Origin: Verrucomicrobiota bacterium
GTDB lineage: Bacteria > Verrucomicrobiota > Kiritimatiellia > RFP12 > UBA1067
Assembly (NCBI GenBank): GCA_023269675.1
Contig: JAHFSX010000004.1
Location: forward strand, 147,452-211,451
Length of the DNA: 64,000 bases
Direction: 5' to 3'
How positions within the stretch are numbered: position 1 is the stretch's first letter; every line of letters begins with the position of its first letter. Positions 34,950 through 43,215 of the stretch are shown in pieces. The notes under the pieces are model-generated. The model made no database searches. It was not told where the DNA came from and was given only the letters and a program-made list of their open reading frames with translations. Position numbers and translations under genes: made by a program.

Positions 34950-37706
34950 ATGATCCGACTGTCCTGCCCGCCAGAAACCGTCGCGCCCGCTCGCATCGAA
35001 GCCCGCCCGGCCGGCGCGCGCACCTGGCGTCCCGCTTTCCGCAAGGGCCTGGCCGCGCTCCTCTTGCTCGCCGCCCCCCTCGGCCCCCTCAGGGGCGCCC
35101 CTGTGGATGCGGCCCAAGCCAAGACGGCGGTCGGCGGCTGGCTTAAAACCGGCCAGGCGCCCCTTGAAACCATCCTCGGGCAACAGGTGCAGCGGATGGA
35201 GACCTTCAGCGACGCCAACGGCTCGCCGCTCTACCACATCGCCTATCTGGAGCCTGAGGGGTTCGTCATCGTGGCGGCGGACGACCTCGTCGAGCCGATC
35301 ATCGGCTTCGTGCCCGGCGGACAATTCGATCCCTCCGCCGGAAACCCCTTGGGGGCTTTGGTCAGCAGTGACCTGCCCGGACGGATCGCGAAAGCGAGGA
35401 GCGCCCGGATGGCGCTGGCGCTGGGCCAACCGACCCAAACCAAATGGTCCCGCCTGATCAGCATCGGGCAGGGAACCGCGCCTGGCGACCTCGGCATCGC
35501 GAGCGTGTCAGATGTCCGCGTCGCGCCGTTTGTCAAGAGCCTGTGGAATCAGACGACGGCGGGCGGAACCGCCTGTTACAATTACTATCTGCCGCCCGCC
35601 GCGGCGGGCACGGCGACCAACTATCCGAGCGGCTGCGTGGCCACGGCCATGGCCCAGCTCATGCGCTTCTGGCAGTATCCGAAAACCGGGGTCGGCACCG
35701 CCTCGTTCTCAATCGCGGTCGACGATGTGTCGCAGAGCAGGAACCTGCGCGGAGGCGACGGCGCAGGCGGCGTATATAACTGGAGTTCGATGTCGCTGAC
35801 CAACAACTCCGCCACCACGCCCACGCAGCGCCAGGCCATCGGTGCCCTGTGCCACGACGCCGGCGTGGCCGTCAACATGGATTACACCTCCAGCGGCTCG
35901 GCCGCCGACACCCTGCAGGCGAAGACCGCCTTTCGCACCACCTTCAAATACACGAATGCGATCAAGGGTTACAACGGCGGGTCCACCCTCGGCAGCGGGC
36001 TCGACAACATGCTGAACCCCAATCTGGACGCCGCCTGCCCCGTCCTGCTGGGCATCACCGGCGATGGCGGCCACGCGATCGTCTGCGACGGTTACGGCTA
36101 CAATTTCGCGACCCTCTACCACCACCTGAACCTCGGCTGGGGCGGTTACGATAACGCCTGGTACAACCTGCCGAACATCGACACGACCGACTACACGTTC
36201 AATTCGACCTACAAGTGCGTCTACAACGTGTGGACGAACGGCACGGGCGAGATCGTCAGCGGGCGCGTCACCGACAACTCAGGAACCCCCCTCGCGGGGG
36301 TGGCGCTGACCGCGACCCGCACCGGCGGCGGCAGCTATACGGCGACGAGCGACAGCCGCGGCATTTACGCCTTCGCGGGCGTGCCCTCTTCTTCCACCTA
36401 CACGGTCGGCGCGGTCAAGTCCGGCTACGCCTTCACCTCGCAAAGCGTCGCCACCGGGCTGTCCGCGGACAACGGCGCCGTTTCCGGCAACCGGTGGGCG
36501 GTCAATTTCGCTTCGCAAGACACCTACGACCCGGTCGCTTTCACGGCCGTCGCCGCAGGTCCATTCCGCATCGATCTTTCGTGGGGCAAGAACACCGTGC
36601 AAGACAATGTCCTGGTGGCCTGGAGCACGAACGCGACCTTCGGGGCCCCGTCCGGCACCTATGCCGCCGGCGCGCCGATCGCCGGCGGCGGCACGGTGCT
36701 CTGCAGCGGTGGCGCGACGAACCTGTCACATACGGGCGTGAGCTGCAATGCGACGTACTTCTATAAAGCCTGGTCGGTGCGTGGCGGCCCCTCCTACTCG
36801 ACCGGCGTGAACTGCTCGGCGACGACAGAGCCCTATTTGCTTTTCTCGGAAGGTTTCGAACATGCGGGCGCCCTTCCCGCCGGCTGGGTGCAGGAATATG
36901 TCATCAGCTCCTCGGACTGGACCTGCCAGAACGGAAGCGGAGGCAGGAGCCTTTACCCGGGCAGCGCCCACGCCGGCGCCTATAACGCTTATCTGTATAC
37001 CGGCAACACGTCCGACCACAAGACGAAACTGGTGACGCCCGTGATCGATCTCGGAACCTCGCTGCCGAATGTGCGTTTGACTTTCTGGCATCACATGGCC
37101 CTCTGGTCGCCGGATCAGGATCAGTTGCGCGTGTTCTCCAAGACCGCCACGGGCGGGGCCTGGACCCTGCTGGCGACCTATACGAACAGCGTGAGCACTT
37201 GGACGCAGCAGACGATTGCCCTGACAAACGCCAACAGCACGTACGTCATCGGATTCGAGGGCAACGCCAAGTACGGGTATGGCGTCTGCGTCGACGATGT
37301 CGCCATCACGGCGGATGGCCCCGCGCCGGACAGCTTCACCGCCTGGGCTCTGTCCTTTACTCCAGAGGTGGCGACAACCAACGCTTTCTTGCAGGACAGC
37401 AACGGAAACGGCATACAGAACGGCTTCGAGTATGCGTTCGGCACCAACCTGACAGCCGGGGCGCCCTTGCTCAGTGTCCTGTCCGACTCCGGCCGCCCGG
37501 TCGTGGACATCCCCAAACAGCTTCCGGGGACCCTGCCCTACGTCAGCCTCCAGCTTGAGATGACGCGCAGCCTGGCCCCGGCCGCATGGAGCACGAACGG
37601 CGTCCACGCCATCGACGCGGGCGGCGAGCCGGCGAACCGCACCTGGTTCCAGCCGGACGCCCTGCTGACGAACGCGTTCTTCCGTCTGCGCGGTTTCCTG
37701 AAATAG
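34950..37706 (+). CDS. Secreted C10 family cysteine peptidase (streptopain-like)
   Basis: About 918 residues. A signal-like segment (GLAALLLLAAPLGPLRGAP) is followed by a Spi-type prodomain (YHIAYLEPEGFVIVAADDLV). The papain-like catalytic domain comes next, with C229 in YPSGCVATAMAQLMRFWQYP and H375 in GDGGHAIVCDGYGY. Downstream are a CarboxypepD-regulatory-like beta domain (VSGRVTDNSGTPLAGVALTA), an FnIII-like unit, a MAM/choice-of-anchor-like domain (LFSEGFEHAGALPAGWVQE) and a C-terminal tail (DSNGNGIQNGFEYAFGTN). The ATG at 34950 has GGTGAT upstream and is preferred to the GTG at 34926. Extracellular proteolysis is the likely role; a prodomain implies maturation after export. Confidence 0.9.
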   Translation: MIRLSCPPETVAPARIEARPAGARTWRPAFRKGLAALLLLAAPLGPLRGAPVDAAQAKTAVGGWLKTGQAPLETILGQQVQRMETFSDANGSPLYHIAYLEPEGFVIVAADDLVEPIIGFVPGGQFDPSAGNPLGALVSSDLPGRIAKARSARMALALGQPTQTKWSRLISIGQGTAPGDLGIASVSDVRVAPFVKSLWNQTTAGGTACYNYYLPPAAAGTATNYPSGCVATAMAQLMRFWQYPKTGVGTASFSIAVDDVSQSRNLRGGDGAGGVYNWSSMSLTNNSATTPTQRQAIGALCHDAGVAVNMDYTSSGSAADTLQAKTAFRTTFKYTNAIKGYNGGSTLGSGLDNMLNPNLDAACPVLLGITGDGGHAIVCDGYGYNFATLYHHLNLGWGGYDNAWYNLPNIDTTDYTFNSTYKCVYNVWTNGTGEIVSGRVTDNSGTPLAGVALTATRTGGGSYTATSDSRGIYAFAGVPSSSTYTVGAVKSGYAFTSQSVATGLSADNGAVSGNRWAVNFASQDTYDPVAFTAVAAGPFRIDLSWGKNTVQDNVLVAWSTNATFGAPSGTYAAGAPIAGGGTVLCSGGATNLSHTGVSCNATYFYKAWSVRGGPSYSTGVNCSATTEPYLLFSEGFEHAGALPAGWVQEYVISSSDWTCQNGSGGRSLYPGSAHAGAYNAYLYTGNTSDHKTKLVTPVIDLGTSLPNVRLTFWHHMALWSPDQDQLRVFSKTATGGAWTLLATYTNSVSTWTQQTIALTNANSTYVIGFEGNAKYGYGVCVDDVAITADGPAPDSFTAWALSFTPEVATTNAFLQDSNGNGIQNGFEYAFGTNLTAGAPLLSVLSDSGRPVVDIPKQLPGTLPYVSLQLEMTRSLAPAAWSTNGVHAIDAGGEPANRTWFQPDALLTNAFFRLRGFLK

Positions 37707-37721
37707 TCCCGCGGATACGCC

Positions 37722-40211
37722 CTATTCGCCGTCAAGCCGGGCTTCGGGCGAGAGCTCCGCCTCGGGGCACAGCGCCCGCGCGCGCGCGCTGTAGCCGCGC
37801 ACCTGCTGCTCGCGCAAGGCCGCGGGGCGCGCGTCGCCGGGCACCGAGATCTCGGCCGCCGCGGCGGCGTAACAGAAATTGCCCGCTCGCAAGGCCGCGA
37901 GCAGCCGCTCCGGCGGCACGGCTCCGAGGTCGACGGACGGATACGCCGGACGCAGGGCGCGCTTGCCGATCCACTCGAGCAGCGGGAAGCCGAAGAGCCG
38001 CTCGTTGCCGCGCGGCTGGCGCGGACCGAGGTAGGCGAATATCGGCCGGTCATCCGTCGTCACCGGGAAGGCGGAGAAATCCGGCTCGCACGCGTGCAGG
38101 TCCGCCACGAACAGGAGCCGCGCGGCCTGCGCCGAACGGAAAAAGGGCGAAGGCACGGCCGTTGACCGCAGCCGCGCGTCGAGGAATTCATCGGACAGGG
38201 GGATCGGCGCGTTCGCGCCGATCAGGCCGATCACCGGCTGCAGAGGATCCAGGTTCGCGCGCACCGCGACGGCGTAGGGAAACACCTCCGTGAAGGTGCG
38301 GATCACCACGCCTGCCGTCCGCGCCGTGTGCTGATAGCACGGCAGCCAGAGACAGAAGAGGCCGCCCGGGCTCAGCCGGGAGCGGGACGTCCGGAAGAAA
38401 TCGCGCGAGTAGAGGCTGGCCGTGCCGTCCTCGGCCGGGAAGAAGAGGTCGCAGATGATGGCGTCGAAGGTGCCCGGCAGGCGCGCGAGGACCACGCGCC
38501 CGTCGCCCGCGTGCACGTGCGACCGCGGGTCGCTGAAGAGCGCCGCGTTCCACGCGCCGAAGTGCGCGCGCGCGGCGGCCACCACTTCGGGAACCAGCTC
38601 CACGGAATGAAGTTCCTTGACAGGAAAGTCCAGCGCCGCGGCCGCCGAAATGCCCGCCGCCATGCCGATGGTCACCACGCGCTCCGGCTTGCGGCAGAGC
38701 AGCAGCGGCACCCAGCTCTGATGCCGCTGGGACGCGAGGGCGCGCCGCGTGCCGCTGAGCCGCTGCCGGCTGTTAAGCAGGATCTGGCGCGAGCCGCTCG
38801 CCGTGCTCTCCACCACGGCCACAGGCCCGTACGGGCCCGCCGCGGCCGCCACCACCCGCTCGCCGGAGGCGAGGCCCAAGACCGGCTCCCTGCGCAGGGT
38901 TTGTGACAGGCCGACCGCCGCCACGCACGCCAGACACGCGGCGCGCCAGGGGGCGGGGCTGCGCGGCCGCACCCCCGACACACACGCGACCAGCACATAG
39001 CCCCACGCGATCAGGAGCGTTCCGTGCGCGAGACCGCACCGCGGCAGGACGAGAAAAAGGCCCAGCGCCGCGCCGGCCGCCGCTCCCAGCTTGTTCACCG
39101 CCAGAGCGGTGCCGAGCACGCGGCCCTGGCTCGGCGAGCGTGCGCTGACCAGCTCCCAGGCCACGGGAAACACGCCGCCCAGGCAGAAGGTCAGCGGCAA
39201 CAGCGCCGCGCCGCAGCCGAGCAGCGCCTGCCCGAGCAGGCCCGCGGGCGTGGCCGCCGTCAGAAGCACCTCTCTGCCGCACAGCCACGTGCCAAAGGGC
39301 GGCACCGCGAAAAGCAAGAGCGCGCCCGCCCCGGCAAACAGCGTCAAGAGGTCCGCCGAAGGGACTCCTCTGCGCCGCCACGCGGCCGCGGCCAGCCCGC
39401 CCGCGCCCAGTCCGCACAGGAAGACCGCCAGCACGCCGCACACCGCGTAGAGCGAGCCTTCCAGCACCTGCCGCACCCAGACGATCAGCAGGGTCTGCGC
39501 CGCGAGGGACAGGAAGCCCGATGCCGCCAGCACCCCCCACCCCAGCCAGCCGGGAAGGGCCGCGTCCGCCGCCCGACCCCGAGGCGGCGGTGTTTGAGCG
39601 GGAGTTGACGCGGCGATGCGCCAGGCCAGCGCTCCGCCCGCGAGCTGCAAGCCGGCCGCCACCGCGAACGCGCCCGTGACGCCCAGGTACAGCGGCAGCC
39701 ACACGCCGCCCGCCGCCACGCCGAGCGCCGCGCCGAGCAGGTTCATGCCGTAGAAGCGTCCGCCCGTGGACGTGCGGTGCCGCGCGTCCTCAACGAAGGT
39801 CTCCGCCAGCCCCGGAAAGGAGGCGCCCGAAAGGAACGAGGGCAGGCCGACCAGCAGGGCCGCGGCCGCGGCCTGTCCGCCCCACCCGGACGGCAAGGCG
39901 CTTCCATGCGTCCATAGCCAGCGGTTCAGCGCGAACAGCGCCAAGGCCGCTAAAGCCGCCGCGGACTCGAAGCGGCCATAGAGCAGCAGGGGCCGCCTCT
40001 GCCCTGCCACCAGCCTCGCGCCCGCCAGATTCCCCAGCGCGGCGGCCGCGAAGAAGACCGCGATCACCAGGGTGGAGGCGACGGCGGTGTTGCCGACGCG
40101 CGGCGCGAGCTCCCGCATCCAGACCGTTTCCAGCGTCAGGACCGAGAACCCCGACAGCGCCCACAGCACGGACAGCATCAGCGCACGCTTTTCAGTGGCA
40201 GTTTGAACCAT
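37722..40211 (-). CDS. Membrane-fused spermidine-synthase-like protein
   Basis: An 829-residue protein. The first about 430 residues hold roughly 12-14 transmembrane helices, starting LWALSGFSVLTLETVWMREL, as in the fused MFS/spermidine synthase family. The C-terminal part is a SpeE-like Rossmann methyltransferase-fold domain: VVTIGMAAGISAAAALDFPV, LHSVELVPEVVAAARAHF, HAGDGRVVLARLPGTFDAI and ICDLFFPAEDG. The polyamine-binding residues are not obvious, and fused members are not proven to make spermidine. The start at 40211 drops an unlikely 26-residue extension. It converges on the C10 peptidase with a 15-base gap and is divergent from the Fe-S fusion gene. Confidence 0.85.
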   Translation of the reverse strand: MVQTATEKRALMLSVLWALSGFSVLTLETVWMRELAPRVGNTAVASTLVIAVFFAAAALGNLAGARLVAGQRRPLLLYGRFESAAALAALALFALNRWLWTHGSALPSGWGGQAAAAALLVGLPSFLSGASFPGLAETFVEDARHRTSTGGRFYGMNLLGAALGVAAGGVWLPLYLGVTGAFAVAAGLQLAGGALAWRIAASTPAQTPPPRGRAADAALPGWLGWGVLAASGFLSLAAQTLLIVWVRQVLEGSLYAVCGVLAVFLCGLGAGGLAAAAWRRRGVPSADLLTLFAGAGALLLFAVPPFGTWLCGREVLLTAATPAGLLGQALLGCGAALLPLTFCLGGVFPVAWELVSARSPSQGRVLGTALAVNKLGAAAGAALGLFLVLPRCGLAHGTLLIAWGYVLVACVSGVRPRSPAPWRAACLACVAAVGLSQTLRREPVLGLASGERVVAAAAGPYGPVAVVESTASGSRQILLNSRQRLSGTRRALASQRHQSWVPLLLCRKPERVVTIGMAAGISAAAALDFPVKELHSVELVPEVVAAARAHFGAWNAALFSDPRSHVHAGDGRVVLARLPGTFDAIICDLFFPAEDGTASLYSRDFFRTSRSRLSPGGLFCLWLPCYQHTARTAGVVIRTFTEVFPYAVAVRANLDPLQPVIGLIGANAPIPLSDEFLDARLRSTAVPSPFFRSAQAARLLFVADLHACEPDFSAFPVTTDDRPIFAYLGPRQPRGNERLFGFPLLEWIGKRALRPAYPSVDLGAVPPERLLAALRAGNFCYAAAAAEISVPGDARPAALREQQVRGYSARARALCPEAELSPEARLDGE

Positions 40212-40331
40212 GCGGCCATGATACCAGCGCCCTCCCTTTCCCGAAACCGAATTCGCAACCGCTCTCCCCGGGAACCGCCCAGGCCCCAAACGCCCTTTGC
40301 TTTCGCGGCGGGATGGCTATATCATAACGGA

Positions 40332-41534
40332 ATGTTTGGAGAACCTTTCAGACACTTGAACAGGCGGAAGGCCGGGCGCGCTGTCTGGCGCGGCGCGGCG
40401 TGCCTGGCAGCGGCGGCGTGCGCCCTGCCGCTCGGGGGGCCGCCGTGGCTGGCGGGGCTGGTGCCGTCGCTGAGCCCGTTCAACGCGCTGCTCGCCGCGG
40501 CGGCGGGCGCGGGCGGGCTTTTCCTGCTGGGCTCCGCGGCCATCGCGGCGGTGTGCGTCTTCTCGCCGCGCGTGTTCTGCCGCTGGCTGTGTCCGGTCGG
40601 GACGTGCCACGACGCGCTCACCTGCCGCCTGAAGGTGCGGGCGTGGACCGGCCGCGTGCCGCGGCTCGGCGCGTGGGTGGTTCTCATCGGTCTGGGCGCG
40701 GCTCTGGCGCGGTATCCGCTCTGCGGCTGGCTCGACCCGCTGACGCTTTTCAACGCGGCTTTCGGTGTGGCGCGCACGCCTCTCGGCCTGTGGGACTGGC
40801 TCGCGGCGGCGGGTCTGCCGCTGCTGCTGGCCCTGTCGCTGGCCGCGCCGGGAGTGTGGTGCGGCAAGTTCTGCCCGCTGGGCGCGCTGCAGGATCTGCT
40901 GCGTTTCCCGCTGAAGCGGGCGGTGGCCGGCGCGGCGGCGCGCGAGCGCGAGATCGCCGCGCTCAGCCGCCGGGCGTTTCTGGGACTCAGCCTGGGGGCG
41001 GGGTACCGGCTGGCGCTGCCGCCGGGCCGCGAGCCGTGCGCGGGGGTGATCCGCCCGCCGGCCAGCGGCACGCCGGCGCGCTTCACGCGGCTGTGCGTGC
41101 GGTGCGGCGCCTGTGTGCGGGCCTGCCCGGGCACCATCCTGCGGTTCGGCGGGGTGGGCGCGGGGCTGGCGAGCGTGCTGGCGCCCGAGGTGTTCTTCGA
41201 GAACGACTATTGTCACCCGTCGTGCACGGCGTGCGGGCAGGCGTGTCCGAGCGGCGCGATCCCGAAATTCACGGCGGCGAACAAGTCCGTGAAGCCGATC
41301 GGCCTCGCCCGGGTGCACCGGGCGGACTGCCTGCTGGAGCAGGGCCGCGAGTGCGGCGCGTGCGTGGGGGTTTGTCCGCACGAGGCGCTGGATCTGGCGT
41401 GGGATCCGGCCGAGATGGTCAGCCGCGTGGTGGTGGACGCCAAAGCGTGCACGGGATGCGGGTATTGCGAATACGTGTGTCCCAGCACGCCTAAATCGAT
41501 CATTGTGAAAGCAGGGGTGCGTGATGAAGCCTGA
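40332..41534 (+). CDS. NapH-NapG-like membrane iron-sulfur fusion protein
   Basis: A 400-residue protein. The N-terminal half has about four transmembrane helices with NapH/NosR-type CxxxCP motifs: FCRWLCPVGTCHDAL and WCGKFCPLGALQDLL. Residues 212-219 read SRRAFLGL, a twin-arginine motif like that opening NapG. Four cysteine groups for [4Fe-4S] clusters follow: CVRCGACVRACPGTIL, CHPSCTACGQACPSGAI, ECGACVGVCPHEAL and CTGCGYCEYVCP. This order matches NapH joined to NapG, proteins that pass electrons from quinol to periplasmic reductases. No nitrate reductase is in the window, so the acceptor is unknown. Its last 11 bases overlap the next gene. Confidence 0.85.
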   Translation: MFGEPFRHLNRRKAGRAVWRGAACLAAAACALPLGGPPWLAGLVPSLSPFNALLAAAAGAGGLFLLGSAAIAAVCVFSPRVFCRWLCPVGTCHDALTCRLKVRAWTGRVPRLGAWVVLIGLGAALARYPLCGWLDPLTLFNAAFGVARTPLGLWDWLAAAGLPLLLALSLAAPGVWCGKFCPLGALQDLLRFPLKRAVAGAAAREREIAALSRRAFLGLSLGAGYRLALPPGREPCAGVIRPPASGTPARFTRLCVRCGACVRACPGTILRFGGVGAGLASVLAPEVFFENDYCHPSCTACGQACPSGAIPKFTAANKSVKPIGLARVHRADCLLEQGRECGACVGVCPHEALDLAWDPAEMVSRVVVDAKACTGCGYCEYVCPSTPKSIIVKAGVRDEA

Positions 41535-42960
41535 CATGAAGACGACGGTGATCGGACGGTACACGCGGTTTGTGCGGAAGGGCGTGTGGGAAATGCGCAC
41601 CGCGGATATGCCGTGGCATCAGAGATCAGGGGTGCACGCGCTGCGGCTGGTCAGCCTGGTGGTGACCGGGTTTCAGCGCAACCAGTGCGCGCTGCATGCG
41701 GCGTCGCTGACCTTCTTCTCGCTGATGGCGCTGGTGCCGGTTTTGGCGCTGACGCTGGCGATGGCGCGCACCTTCGGTGGCGCGGAGCTGGCCCGGGCGC
41801 AGATCGACCAGCACCTGAACGGGCTGATGGCGCAGATGGAGCAAGCCGTGGAGGTCCGCGCCGCGGCGGGGGACGCGACCGTGGAAAAAGCGAAGGCCGA
41901 GGTGACCAAAGCCTTTTCCGTGCAGGTGCGCGAGATCGCGGACAAGCTGTTTGACCAGGTCAACCAGCTCGGGTTCGGCACGCTGGGCGGCATCGGCGCG
42001 GTGATGCTGATCTGGGCCGTGATCGGCGTGCTGGGCAAGGTGGAGGGCAGCTTCAATCAGGTCTGGGGCGTGGAGCAGCCGCGGCCGCTCGCACGCAAGT
42101 TCGCGGACTACCTGAGCGTGATCCTGATCCTGCCGTTCCTGATCACGGCGGTTTCGACGGTGCCTGTGTTCGGGATCCTGACCAAGGTCATGCACCAAAC
42201 CATTGGCGGCCCCGCCTCCGCCTTCCTCATCACGATCCTGCAGAGCGGCGTCCTCAAAACGGGGCTCTCGCTCACGATCGGCACGCTGACCTTCGCGTTT
42301 CTCTTGGGCTTCATGCCGAACACGCGGGTGAAACTGGACCCTGCGCTGCTGGGCGGTTTTGTGACCACCGTGCTCTTCGGCGGCTGGCTCAAGCTCTGCG
42401 CGATGCTGCAGGTCGGCATCGCGGGCTACAGCGCGCTCTTCGGCGGATTCGCGGTGCTGCCCATCCTGCTGATGTGGGTCTACACCAGTTGGCAGATCGT
42501 GCTGCTGGGCTCGGAGATCTCGTTCGCGGTGCAGAACCGCGACACCTATGTGCTGGAGCAGAACGCCGCCGCGGCCAGCATGCGGGCGCGGCTGCTGCTG
42601 GCCTTGACGCTCTGCGCGGAGACGGCGAAGCAGGCGCGCGAGCCGAAATGCGGCGGCCCGTTCGCGGCCGAGGCTTTCGCGAAGGAGCGCGGCATTCCGA
42701 GCCGGTTCGTCAAGGAGATCCTCGACGACCTCGTGCGCAACCGGGTGCTGGCGGAGGTGGCCGGCCGCCCCGGCGAGTACCTGCTTTACCGCTGCGGCGA
42801 GAGCATCACGGTGGCGGACATCACCAAGGTGCTGCTGGACGACGGCGAGCCGATCGAGGCCCTGGGGCTGAACAACCTCAACGCTTCCATTCTGGACTTC
42901 AACAAGAAACTCGACGAGAACATCGACGCCGCGCTGTCGATCCCCGTCGCGCAGGTGTGA
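41524..42960 (+). CDS. YihY/virulence factor BrkB family membrane protein
   Basis: About 478 residues. The N-terminal 340 residues contain about six helices with the family pattern NQCALHAASLTFFSLMALVP, LMLIWAVIGVLGKVEGSFNQ, WGVEQPRPLARKFADY and MWVYTSWQIVLLGSEISFAV. A C-terminal winged-helix-like extension follows (AEAFAKERGIPSRFVKEILD). The family's function is not firmly known; older ribonuclease BN claims were withdrawn. It overlaps the iron-sulfur gene, so it is probably translationally coupled to it. The GTG at 41521 and ATG at 41524 are both possible starts. Confidence 0.88.
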   Translation: MKPDMKTTVIGRYTRFVRKGVWEMRTADMPWHQRSGVHALRLVSLVVTGFQRNQCALHAASLTFFSLMALVPVLALTLAMARTFGGAELARAQIDQHLNGLMAQMEQAVEVRAAAGDATVEKAKAEVTKAFSVQVREIADKLFDQVNQLGFGTLGGIGAVMLIWAVIGVLGKVEGSFNQVWGVEQPRPLARKFADYLSVILILPFLITAVSTVPVFGILTKVMHQTIGGPASAFLITILQSGVLKTGLSLTIGTLTFAFLLGFMPNTRVKLDPALLGGFVTTVLFGGWLKLCAMLQVGIAGYSALFGGFAVLPILLMWVYTSWQIVLLGSEISFAVQNRDTYVLEQNAAAASMRARLLLALTLCAETAKQAREPKCGGPFAAEAFAKERGIPSRFVKEILDDLVRNRVLAEVAGRPGEYLLYRCGESITVADITKVLLDDGEPIEALGLNNLNASILDFNKKLDENIDAALSIPVAQV

Positions 42961-42991
42961 GGGCGTTTCACGGCGCTCGGAGCCGCCCGGG

Positions 42992-43215
42992 ACAACACGC
43001 CTTGGATGCGCGGCCTCCGTTCGTTGTACCGCCTTCAGGCGGCGGTTCGTCCTTGCCGCGGGCCGGCTGAAGCCGGTACAACATGCCCCGGATGATCGTG
43101 CCCTGGGTGCGCCTCCGTTCGTTGTACCGCCTTTAGGCGGCGGTTCGGCCTTGCCGCGGACCGGCTCAAGCCGGTACAACATGCCTTGGATGAACGTGCC
43201 CCGGGTGCGCCTCCG
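42992..43215 (+). repeat. Family A double-hairpin elements, two complete tandem units
   Basis: Two 60-base elements occupy 43023-43082 and 43121-43180, repeating at 98 bases together with their spacer. Each begins GTTGTACCG and ends CGGTACAAC, a perfect 9-base inverted repeat. Each holds two palindromes: CCGCCTTCAGGCGG (TTA in copy 2) and CCGGCTGAAGCCGG (CAA in copy 2). Only loop bases differ between the copies. Flanking sequence (ACAACACGCCTTGGATG from about 42992) is the tail of a third, degraded unit. The array ends exactly at the stop codon of the convergent glycosidase gene. Confidence 0.9.

Noticed and set aside
37722..40211. Spermidine synthase in polyamine biosynthesis
   Set aside because: The synthase-like domain is fused to a large membrane part, polyamine-binding residues are not evident and no other polyamine gene is near, so only the fold is claimed.
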